Positions 49,598 through 64,000 of a stretch of 64,000 nt of DNA are shown here, piece by piece; positions within the stretch are counted from its first letter, which is position 1, and each line of letters starts with the position of its first letter. The notes below the pieces were generated by a model. It made no database searches, was not told where the DNA came from, and saw only the letters and a program-made list of their open reading frames with translations. This stretch comes from an uncultured Collinsella sp. (GTDB lineage: Bacteria > Actinomycetota > Coriobacteriia > Coriobacteriales > Coriobacteriaceae). Where the stretch lies: contig UQKM01000013.1 in the NCBI GenBank assembly GCA_900541685.1, positions 5,968-69,967 of the forward strand, read 5' to 3'. The translations under genes and the position numbers were made by a program.

Positions 49598-50734
49598 ATG
49601 CGACTGCCCATGAATACCTCGCTTGCCACGCTCAAGCCCTCCGGTATCCGCCGGATCAACGCGCTCGCCGCCCAGCACCCGGGGTGCATCGCGCTTGCGC
49701 TCGGCGAGCCCGATTTTCCCACGCCCGATGTGATTAGCGCCGAGGTGACCGCCGCGCTGGACCGCGGTGACACGCACTATCCGCCCAACAACGGTCGCCC
49801 CGCCCTGCGTGATGCACTGTCCAAATATATGGATGACGCGGGCCTGGCGTTTTCCGCCGATGAGGTCATCCTGACCGACGGCGCGACCGAGGCACTGTCG
49901 GCAACATTCATGGCCATGCTCAACCCCGGCGACGAGGTCATTATCCCCACGCCGGCCTTTGGCCTGTACGAGAGCATCGTTGTGGCCAACCACGCCAAAG
50001 CGGTCTTCTTGGATACGGAGCCCGCGCAATTCCAGATTGACGAGGATGCGCTTCGTGCTTGCGTGACGCCGGCGACCAAGGCCATCGTCATCTGCTCGCC
50101 CAACAATCCCACGGGTTGCATCCTCGACACGGCATCGCTCGACGCCGTGGCGCACGTGGCGGAGCAGGCGGGCATCTACGTGGTCTGCGACGACGTATAC
50201 AACCGCCTGGTTTATGTGGATGGCTACGAGCGCTTTGCCCAGCGTCACCCGGAGCTGCGTGAGCAGACGGTCGTCATCGAGAGCTTCTCCAAGCCCTGGG
50301 CTATGACCGGCTGGCGCCTGGGCTGGCTCGCAGCAGCGGCACCCGTCATCGCCGAGATCGCAAAAGCTCACCAATACTTAGTATCGAGCGCCGTTTCATT
50401 TGAGATGGACGCTGCAGCTCGAGCTCTGACCGTCGACCCCACCCCCATGCTCGAAGTCTACCGAGCTCGTCGCAAACGTGTACTCGCAGCCTTAGAGGCC
50501 ATGGGCCTCGACGTAGTGGAACCGGCAGGTGCCTTCTACGCCTTCCCCAGCATCAAACAATTCGGCCTAACAAGCGAAGACTTCTGCATCAAAGCCATCA
50601 AAGAGGCAAACGTAGCCCTAGTCCCGGGCGACTGCTTCGGCACCGAAGGCCACGTCCGCCTCAGCTATTGCGTTTCCGATAAAGACCTGGACGAAGGCCT
50701 CCGCCGCCTGTCCACCTTCCTTTCAACCTTGTAG
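49598..50734 (+). CDS. PLP-dependent class I/II aminotransferase
   Basis: 378 residues, fold type I. It begins with SGIRRINALAAQ, has LALGEPDFPTP, the PNNGRPALRDAL segment, SPNNPTG, the Schiff-base Lys232 in SFSKPWAMTGWRLG and the C-terminal HVRLSYC arginine. Similar to aspartate/aromatic aminotransferases. ATG 49598 follows GAAAGGAACGCC. From about 50355 to the stop the codon choice shifts to A/T-ending codons (GTA, CTA, AAA, GAA, CAA) unlike the first two thirds, suggesting a recombinant 3' end. Confidence 0.88.
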   Translation: MRLPMNTSLATLKPSGIRRINALAAQHPGCIALALGEPDFPTPDVISAEVTAALDRGDTHYPPNNGRPALRDALSKYMDDAGLAFSADEVILTDGATEALSATFMAMLNPGDEVIIPTPAFGLYESIVVANHAKAVFLDTEPAQFQIDEDALRACVTPATKAIVICSPNNPTGCILDTASLDAVAHVAEQAGIYVVCDDVYNRLVYVDGYERFAQRHPELREQTVVIESFSKPWAMTGWRLGWLAAAAPVIAEIAKAHQYLVSSAVSFEMDAAARALTVDPTPMLEVYRARRKRVLAALEAMGLDVVEPAGAFYAFPSIKQFGLTSEDFCIKAIKEANVALVPGDCFGTEGHVRLSYCVSDKDLDEGLRRLSTFLSTL

Positions 50735-50785
50735 CCATCAGGGACGCAACATATCAGCCCACCGACTTAAGGCTTATGAGTGGGG

Positions 50786-51005
50786 GCGCCGGCCAACGGG
50801 AAACCGGGCTGCCCCAAAGTCACCGCAGGCCGCGCCGCCGAAGGCCAGGCGCAAGGTTTTCGTAGATTCCGCACGAGCCGAAGAGCACTTAATGTGCTCT
50901 TCGTGCGAGCTCAGGACCTGACCGAGCGAAAACCTTGCGCCTGGCCTTCGGCGGCGCGGCCGGATGGTGGAATTGTGTGCAGCCCGGTTTCCCGTTGACC
51001 GACGC
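50786..51005. repeat. Long (~220 bp) foldback element with GCACTTAATGTGC tip
   Basis: Outer arms 50786-50811/50980-51005 (24 of 26 match), inner arms 50828-50862/50927-50961 (35 of 35 match) and a tip CGAAGAGCAC/GTGCTCTTCG around TTAAT (50879-50903). The tip, with TTCCGCACG before it, recurs at 63962-63997. Nothing coding is supported in 50735-51239 besides a leader for rplJ. Confidence 0.88.
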
Positions 51006-51136
51006 CGGGGTCCCCGCCATAATATTTTCGGTTCACGCACGAATCCGCTGCCAGAGACAGCCGGCGCAAACGGGTCTTACCCGCGAGCTTAATGGGACTT
51101 CCCGCCAGCCGAGGTGGTCGAGTAGATATGTCTTCT

Positions 51137-51176
51137 CGCCCCCGTCGCTCATGCAGCGCGGGGGCTTTCTTTTTGG
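51137..51176 (+). promoter_or_regulatory. Attenuator-like hairpin in the rplJL leader
   Basis: GCCCCCG (51139-51145) pairs with CGGGGGC, with inner CGCT/AGCG pairs, followed by TTTCTTTTT (51165-51174). It has the form of an intrinsic terminator about 65 bp before rplJ, where L10 leaders normally act. An L10-binding fold was not demonstrated. Confidence 0.6.
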
Positions 51177-51239
51177 ACATGCCCCCGTCACGTCCTTGTG
51201 GCGGACCGTGCCCGGAAAGAATTCGAGGAGGTGTAATTC

Positions 51240-51761
51240 ATGCCCCAGCAGTACAAAATCGACAAGGTTGCAGAGATCGAGTCCCGTATCGCCGAGAACG
51301 CCGGTCTGTTCGTCGTCAACTACAACGGTCTGACGGTTAAGCAGGCTCAGGAGCTGCGTCATCAGCTTCGCGAGTGCGGCGCCGAGATGAAGGTCTACAA
51401 GAACAACCTGGTCAAGATCGCTCTCAAGAACCAGGAGCAGCCCGAGCTCGACGAGATCCTCGCCGGCCCCGTCGCTTATGTGTTCTACGAGACCGAGCCG
51501 GTCGAGGCCGCTAAGGCCCTTAAGGACTTCTCCGCTAAGTCCAAGGGCGTCCTTGAGATCAAGGGCGGTATCTCCGACGGCAAGGCCGTTTCCGCTGATG
51601 ATGTTAAGGCTATCGCCGAGCTGCCCACCAAGGATCAGCTTCTCGGCCAGATCGCCGGTCTCATCTCCGGTTTCGCTCGCGACATCGCTGTCTGCGTCAA
51701 CGGCGTTTCCTCTGGTCTCGCTCGTTCGATCCAGCAGGTCTCCGAGCAGAAGGCAGCCTAG
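51240..51761 (+). CDS. rplJ: 50S ribosomal protein L10
   Basis: Stalk scaffold, 173 residues: N-terminal rRNA-binding domain (ESRIAENAGLFVVNYNGLTV) and a C-terminal helix (about 140-173) that anchors L7/L12 dimers. ATG 51240 has GAGGAGGTGTAATTC upstream. Expressed with rplL; the leader hairpin upstream suggests autoregulation. Unusually far from rplKA. Confidence 0.97.
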   Translation: MPQQYKIDKVAEIESRIAENAGLFVVNYNGLTVKQAQELRHQLRECGAEMKVYKNNLVKIALKNQEQPELDEILAGPVAYVFYETEPVEAAKALKDFSAKSKGVLEIKGGISDGKAVSADDVKAIAELPTKDQLLGQIAGLISGFARDIAVCVNGVSSGLARSIQQVSEQKAA

Positions 51762-51863
51762 TTGCTGTTTTCACCCGCGGCGGCAACGCCGCACCCCTGG
51801 CGCATTCGCGCCGTGTTTTAACTGATCTCCGTGCATCCGCACGGAAACCGAAAGGACTTAGAA

Positions 51864-52241
51864 ATGGCTAAGCTTACCACCGATGAGATCATCGATGCTC
51901 TTAAGGAAATGACCCTTCTCGAGGCTTCCGAGCTCGTCAAGGCTATCGAGGACACCTTCGGCGTTTCCGCCGCTGCTCCTGCTGCTGTTGTCGCCGCTCC
52001 CGCTGCTGGCGCTGCTGAGGCCGAGGAGAAGACCGAGTTTGACGTCGTGCTCGAGGGCTTCGGCGACAACAAGATCCAGGTCATCAAGGCCGTCCGTGAG
52101 CTCACCAACCTTGGCCTGAAGGAGGCCAAGGAGGTCGTCGAGGGCGCTCCCAAGGCTGTTCTCGAGGGTGCCAAGAAGGAGGACGCCGAGGCTGCCAAGG
52201 AGAAGCTCGAGGCTGCTGGCGCTGCTGTCACCCTCAAGTAA
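51864..52241 (+). CDS. rplL: 50S ribosomal protein L7/L12
   Basis: 125 residues: N-terminal dimerisation helix (KLTTDEIIDALKEMTLLEAS), an Ala-rich hinge (about 38-55) and the C-terminal factor-binding domain (VIKAVRELTNLGLKEAKE). ATG 51864 has GAAAGGA about 9 nt upstream; extension to 51831 lacks a site. Confidence 0.98.
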   Translation: MAKLTTDEIIDALKEMTLLEASELVKAIEDTFGVSAAAPAAVVAAPAAGAAEAEEKTEFDVVLEGFGDNKIQVIKAVRELTNLGLKEAKEVVEGAPKAVLEGAKKEDAEAAKEKLEAAGAAVTLK

Positions 52242-52267
52242 TCAGGCTTTCTCGCCAGATTCCTTTG

Positions 52268-52303
52268 CAGACGGGGTTCGCATTGCGAGCCCCGTCTTTT
52301 TTG
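52268..52303 (+). terminator. Terminator of rplJL
   Basis: AGACGGGGTTCGC pairs with GCGAGCCCCGTCT (one mismatch) then TTTTTTG. It separates rplJL from galU and rpoBC. The remaining 52304-52555 shows no gene; a TTGACC at about 52414 has no convincing partner. Confidence 0.88.
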
Positions 52304-52555
52304 TTTATCGGTCCCTCGGCATCGGTTGCTCAAACTGCCATGTTCTGTGATTTGGGTCGTATCGGGTGCCCTGCCGTTGGGCAATAAAATTGCACCATTC
52401 GAGCAATAATTTGCGTTGACCTGCTGAAGAATTGTCTCTGCCTTGTAGCGACATATAGTTCCAGCGGTAAGATGCTTGAGTATCGCAATTTGGTCTGCGG
52501 CTGTGTGCCGCACGCATGGGGCGCTTTTGCGCCTGCGAAAGGATCTTTGAATAAC

Positions 52556-53464
52556 ATGAAGGCAATCATCCCCGCCGCCGGTCTTGGCACGCGTTTTCTG
52601 CCTGGCACCAAGTGCACGCCCAAAGAGATGCTGCCGGTGCTCGACAAGCCCGTCATTCAGTACGTCGTCGAGGAGGCGCTCGAGCCCGAGGAGGTCGACG
52701 ATGCCATCATCGTTACTTCTCCCGGTAAGCCCGAGCTACTGAACTACTTCCAGCCTGATCGCTCGCTCGAGAACCTGCTGCGCGAGCGCGGCAAGAACGC
52801 CTATGCCGATGCCGTCGCCCACGCTGGCGGTATGCCGGTCGACTTCCGTTATCAGTACGAGCCCAAGGGCCTCGGCCATGCTATTCGCTCTGCTGCCGAC
52901 GCCGTGGCAGGGGAGAACTTCCTGGTTCTTCTGGGCGACTACGTTGTGCCTAACCGCGATATCTGCGACAAGATGCTCGCCGTTTCCAAGGAGCACGGTG
53001 GCGCTTCGGTTATCGCCGTCGCTGCTTGCTCGCCCGAGGAAGTCAGCCGCTACGGCGTTATCGCCGGCGAGCGCGTCGGTTCGCTCGAGGGCGCCGAGGG
53101 CGTTGCCGATGCCGAGCCGGGCGCTGTCTGGCGCATCGGCGGTCTGGTCGAGAAGCCCGCTCCCGAGGCGGCTCCGTCCAACCTGTACATCGTCGGTCGC
53201 TACCTGCTGAGCCCGCTGGTCATGGACTTGCTGGCAGATCAGCAGGCCGGCAAGGGCGGCGAGATCCAGCTCACCGACGCCATGGCCCGTTCGCTCGACC
53301 GCGAGGCCATGTACGCCGTCGTCATCGACCCGCTGTCGGGCTACGACACTGGCACTCCCTCTGGTTGGATGGCCACTAACGCCCTCATGGCTGCAAACGA
53401 CCCCCGCTTTGCCGATGCCTTCTGGGACGCCATCGACGAGCGCGGCGGATTGATGCGCAAGTAA
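52556..53464 (+). CDS. galU: UTP-glucose-1-phosphate uridylyltransferase
   Basis: Makes UDP-glucose for cell-envelope glycans. 302 residues with the nucleotidyltransferase signature IIPAAGLGTRFLPGTK, the EMLPVLDKPVIQYVV segment, LLGDY (Mg-binding Asp) and the IGGLVEKP motif. ATG 52556 follows GAAAGGATCTTTGAATAAC; the frame to 52472 lacks a site. Location between rplL and rpoB is unusual. Confidence 0.94.
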   Translation: MKAIIPAAGLGTRFLPGTKCTPKEMLPVLDKPVIQYVVEEALEPEEVDDAIIVTSPGKPELLNYFQPDRSLENLLRERGKNAYADAVAHAGGMPVDFRYQYEPKGLGHAIRSAADAVAGENFLVLLGDYVVPNRDICDKMLAVSKEHGGASVIAVAACSPEEVSRYGVIAGERVGSLEGAEGVADAEPGAVWRIGGLVEKPAPEAAPSNLYIVGRYLLSPLVMDLLADQQAGKGGEIQLTDAMARSLDREAMYAVVIDPLSGYDTGTPSGWMATNALMAANDPRFADAFWDAIDERGGLMRK

Positions 53465-53484
53465 GCCTTCGGGCACCGACATTT

Positions 53485-53516
53485 ACGGGCGTGGACCTCG
53501 GTTCGCGCCCGTTTTT
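53485..53516 (+). terminator. Terminator of galU
   Basis: ACGGGCG (53485-53491) pairs with CGCCCGT (53505-53511), then TTTTTA. Confidence 0.8.
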
Positions 53517-53650
53517 TATAAGAGCTGCGATTGCTGGCTCTCTGTTCACAGAAAATATATGAACAGATGTTCGATATACATACATCTACCTGCGTGTTTT
53601 CTGTCGAAAAACTTTGCTACTCCAAAAACTCAATCGCGTCAAGGCTTTTC

Positions 53651-53678
53651 TTGCCCAACGGTCGGTACCTGATAAACT
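53651..53678 (+). promoter_or_regulatory. Candidate rpoBC promoter
   Basis: TTGCCC (53651-53656), 16-bp spacer, TAAACT (53673-53678), about 75 bp before rpoB. A short GAACAGATGTTC palindrome lies upstream at about 53563-53574. Confidence 0.5.
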
Positions 53679-53751
53679 ATTAGGTTGCGATAACTGGCGA
53701 AGCTATGCCTCGCCAACCCACCGAGCATTTCCGTGAAGGAGGAAAAACCTG

Positions 53752-57243
<3,492 letters not shown>

Positions 57244-57249
57244 TTGACT

Positions 57250-61725
<4,476 letters not shown>

Positions 61726-61731
61726 TTAGTT

Positions 61732-61753
61732 CCGCCGTTCTAACGAACGGCGG
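61732..61753 (+). terminator. Hairpin after rpoC
   Basis: CCGCCGTTC (61732-61740) pairs perfectly with GAACGGCGG (61745-61753). No T-run follows, so termination may need the longer foldback element just downstream. Confidence 0.55.
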
Positions 61754-61768
61754 CGACCTCCGTCGCTG

Positions 61769-61869
61769 CGCGGCCCCCAGAGCTACAATCTGTCATTCAA
61801 AAGGCAGGGCATGACCAGAAGGTCAATGCCCTGCCTTTTGAATGACAGATTGTACGCTCTGGGGGCCGC
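61769..61869. repeat. Long foldback element with GCATGACCAGAA core, copy 2
   Basis: Arms 61769-61817 and 61820-61869 are complementary over about 48 bp, with only two single-base insertions in the right arm. The loop is two bases. The core and left arm match 33361-33420. Upstream of the sigma factor gene; nothing else in 61726-62035. Confidence 0.92.
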
Positions 61870-62035
61870 TCGCTTGCGTATGATCAACCTGTTGCGTTCC
61901 GTTGATCCCTTGCCAAAAAGGGACGGATTAATTTTGGTAGGTTTTCCCTGCTTGAATTTGAAACATTTAGTCCGGCAAGAGCGTATCTATGGTGAGGGCC
62001 CCATCAAGAACCATCAGTGTCACCGGGAGGTGATT

Positions 62036-62554
62036 ATGGAAGAACAAGCTTTTAGACAGGCGGTCGAGGATCACCGAGATGTCGTGTTCCGAATCGCCTT
62101 GACGTATCTGCGTGATCGCGCTGACGCCGACGATGTCGCTCAAGACGTCTTTCTAAAGTTACTCAAAAGCGATACGCATTTTGAAAGCTGGGAGCATCTT
62201 CGTCGATGGCTCATCCGGGTCACGATCAATGAATGCAAATCTCTCTTTCGAAAGCCGTGGAGGCGCGTGGAGGATATTGAAAGTCTGACCGATTCGCTCT
62301 TGACGGCGCAGGACGAGACCAAGGCCGTCCTATTAGACGTCATGCGGCTTCCGGAACGATTCCGTATCCCCATCGTGCTCTATTACTATCTGGGCTTCTC
62401 GACTTCAGAAATTGCCGAGTTACTGCATGTGCCAGCCGCGACCGTTCGAACGCGTTTAGCTCGCGGCAGATCGAAGCTCAAGTTCATCCTAGAGGAGGGC
62501 GACCGTGAAATCCAACCAGATCAAGCAGGCCTTCGAGTCCGTCCAAGCCGATAG
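62036..62554 (+). CDS. ECF-family RNA polymerase sigma factor
   Basis: 172 residues with sigma region 2 (YLRDRADADDVAQDVFLKLL, about 24-43) and region 4 (LPERFRIPIVLYYYLGFSTS then the helix-turn-helix EIAELLHVPAATVRTRLARG). ATG 62036 follows GGGAGGTGATT; the frame to 61811 is leader and crosses the foldback element. Overlaps the next gene by 50 nt, a tight sigma/anti-sigma coupling. Confidence 0.9.
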   Translation: MEEQAFRQAVEDHRDVVFRIALTYLRDRADADDVAQDVFLKLLKSDTHFESWEHLRRWLIRVTINECKSLFRKPWRRVEDIESLTDSLLTAQDETKAVLLDVMRLPERFRIPIVLYYYLGFSTSEIAELLHVPAATVRTRLARGRSKLKFILEEGDREIQPDQAGLRVRPSR

Positions 62555-63581
62555 CGATCTTGCTGACCGTGTTCTTTATGCCGCTGCTGGCGAGCCGCTT
62601 CGCCGAAAGGGTCACGCGAAGCCTCTGTATGTTGCCGTAATCGGATGTCTTGCCGGAGTGCTGGCGACCGGAGGGGTCGCCTACGCTGTTGTCAATTCCA
62701 GTTATTTTGCCTCTGCCTGGGGAAACCATGGCAACGGAGAGTCCGTTACCTGGACAAATGGCGGCTCGTCGGGGACGAAATATACCTACACCAGAGAGTT
62801 TGGTGATGGTATCGCGCCCCAAAGCCTGGAGGGTGCAGTCCAGAAGGTCAATCTGTCCGTCGAGGGCAACGGCTATACGCTCGACATTCATGAGATGGCA
62901 ATCGACGAGAACGGTTGCGGTGCTGTGACGTTTACATTGTCCAATCCGAATGGCGTTAACTACTACAAGCCGGCGGCAGAGCTTGGCGAACTTGTTCTCT
63001 ATGGTGAAGAAGAAGGGGGCGTCAGTACACCCAGCATGAACTTCGGCGAGGAATGGGCTGATACACGCTGCACCATTGATAAAGACACATCAAGCGACAC
63101 GGTCATTAACGGCACGATGTACTTTGCATCTTGGAATCGCGATCGAGATTTACGACATGCGGTCACCTGGAATATCAGTTGGACGGAGGGCAAAGGTGAG
63201 GATGCGAAGGTGATCGAGGTATCGACGCCAGAGTTTAACGTCGGAGCGCACGTCGATACAAAAGAACTCCGCTCCGATGACTCGCCTCTCGAGATCAGTC
63301 CGTTTTCCATCCAGACGCACATCGATGATCTGGGCTATGAAGCAGTTGATCATAAACTGACCGTCACCTACAAGGATGGGTCAGAGCAGATTATCGAAGA
63401 TGACGACGCAGGGGCGTACAATTTCTATGTTTCGATGGGACGCAATAGCGGAGAGAACATTTGGGTGCCAACGAAGTTGATTGATGTCGACCAAGTGGTT
63501 TCAGTAACGCTCGAAGGCACACGCTGCACTTCAACAGGGGGCGCCGAAACGTCGGAACCCTTTACCATCGTCTATTCGTAA
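62505..63581 (+). CDS. DUF4179-type membrane protein, putative anti-sigma partner
   Basis: 358 residues: a short cytosolic N-terminus (1-40) with a candidate sigma-binding helix (IKQAFESVQADSDLADRVLY), one membrane helix (about 41-63) and a large extracytoplasmic domain with repeating beta-strand patterns. GTG 62505 follows GAGGAGGGCGACC. Same architecture and gene order as 20136-21266, with low sequence identity, so the pairs are paralogous systems sensing different signals (inference). Confidence 0.7.
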   Translation: MKSNQIKQAFESVQADSDLADRVLYAAAGEPLRRKGHAKPLYVAVIGCLAGVLATGGVAYAVVNSSYFASAWGNHGNGESVTWTNGGSSGTKYTYTREFGDGIAPQSLEGAVQKVNLSVEGNGYTLDIHEMAIDENGCGAVTFTLSNPNGVNYYKPAAELGELVLYGEEEGGVSTPSMNFGEEWADTRCTIDKDTSSDTVINGTMYFASWNRDRDLRHAVTWNISWTEGKGEDAKVIEVSTPEFNVGAHVDTKELRSDDSPLEISPFSIQTHIDDLGYEAVDHKLTVTYKDGSEQIIEDDDAGAYNFYVSMGRNSGENIWVPTKLIDVDQVVSVTLEGTRCTSTGGAETSEPFTIVYS

Positions 63582-63588
63582 GATTTGG

Positions 63589-63621
63589 GGCCGCTTTCTA
63601 CTAGGGGAAGCGGCCTTCTTT
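63589..63621 (+). terminator. Terminator of the second sigma operon
   Basis: GGCCGCTT (63589-63596) pairs with AAGCGGCC (63608-63615) followed by TTCTTTG. Confidence 0.75.
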
Positions 63622-63666
63622 GCGGTAAATGGGCGGTTAGACCGCACGATATTCGCCTGCATTCCT

Positions 63667-63787
63667 GAAGTATGCGGCAAAATCTTGATGGGTCGACCAC
63701 ACCGTATATGCTCAAGCGCTCTACCTGCGGGTTTATTATCGCAAAACCCCGGTGCGCTCGGCGGGTCCAGAATTTGCCGCATACTTC
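63667..63787. repeat. Inverted repeat with GAAGTATGCGGCAAA arms
   Basis: 63667-63683 and 63771-63787 match as 15 of 17 inverted bases, spanning ~120 bp. No gene. The segment between has further GC-rich self-complementary patches. Confidence 0.7.
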
Positions 63788-63853
63788 CGAAAGCGCCGCC
63801 GATTTCCATGCGACAGGTGAGAGCAGATCACCGTTGGAGCGCGACGTTTCCCC

Positions 63854-63896
63854 AGATAAAACCGACCAAAATAAACCTGTCCCTTTTTGGCGGGTA
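63854..63896. repeat. AGATAAAACC palindrome with CCTGTCCC loop, copy 3
   Basis: AGATAAAACCGACCAAAATA followed by AACCTGTCCC and the complementary TTTTTGGCGGGT. Same element as at 24787 and 25889. Confidence 0.8.
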
Positions 63897-63961
63897 ACGT
63901 TGCCCCGACGAGCACGTCGGATTTCCGGCCCGGGCGGCCCGCCGTTTAAGTTTGTCGCGAG

Positions 63962-64000
63962 TTCCGCACGCAAAGGAAAGCACTTAATGTGCTTTCCGTC
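63962..64000. repeat. Long foldback element, tip of a second copy (cut by window end)
   Basis: TTCCGCACG is followed by GGAAAGCAC/GTGCTTTCC around TTAAT (63975-63997), the same tip as 50868-50903. The right arm lies beyond the window. Confidence 0.7.

Noticed and set aside
50786..51005. Rolling-circle or phage replication origin
   Set aside because: No initiator gene, no repeats of iteron type; the structure is better explained as a dispersed foldback element with a related tip at 63962.
53563..53574. GAACAGATGTTC as a LexA box upstream of rpoB
   Set aside because: It resembles a GAAC-N4-GTTC actinobacterial LexA site only loosely (N4 and flanks differ), and rpoB is not an expected SOS gene.

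Overview
The window looks like a chromosomal segment of a GC-rich Coriobacteriia bacterium. A gut Collinsella-like organism is the most economical reading. That assignment is an inference from gene content and order: actinobacterial-type RpoB, RpoC and EF-Tu, the L33/tRNA-Trp/SecE/NusG/L11/L1 order, several PTS systems and peptide or amino-acid scavenging genes. No 16S gene is present to confirm it.

Layout. 1-2400: tail of a PepD-like dipeptidase, then a hipBA toxin-antitoxin pair with a clear palindromic operator. 2400-9050: mntP diverges from a housekeeping operon (disA, ispD, ispF, cysS), followed by rlmB, a YacP-type NYN nuclease and tRNA-Thr(TGT). 9050-13500: a beta-glucoside PTS locus (EIIBC, GH1 phospho-glucosidase, divergent RpiR regulator) bordered by palindromic repeats. 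13700-18260: a translation and transcription block, tRNA-Tyr, tRNA-Thr, tRNA-Met, tuf, rpmG, tRNA-Trp, secE, nusG, rplK, rplA, ending in a strong terminator.

18260-51000: about 33 kb of mixed accessory genes separates rplKA from rplJL, which are adjacent in many bacteria. It holds a decayed leuA/leuB remnant, an ECF sigma factor with a DUF4179 membrane partner, a ParB-like/BMP fusion with a phosphoesterase, MscS, a three-gene ABC importer, a WYL regulator, asnS, a PTS EIIA, an esterase, a GntR-controlled dimethylarginine hydrolase with an amino-acid permease, a FeoA-FeoB fusion, a second PTS locus (EIICB, RpiR, GH4), an MFS exporter, a GH13 glucosidase, a DNA glycosylase and an aminotransferase. 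51000-61900: rplJ, rplL, galU, rpoB, rpoC. 62000-63600: a second ECF sigma/DUF4179 pair. The window ends inside a long palindrome.

The genes describe a fermentative, sugar-scavenging cell. Two PTS permeases lack an EIIA domain, and the single EIIA in the window could serve both. Leucine synthesis is lost at this locus. Iron(II) and manganese handling, c-di-AMP synthesis and MEP isoprenoid steps are present.

The most unusual signals are an RNA polymerase alpha-CTD-like helix-hairpin-helix segment near the C-terminus of RpoC, and at least seven types of intergenic palindromic element. One group carries a shared CTGTCCC-type loop and, in two places, supplies the stop codon of the adjacent gene.
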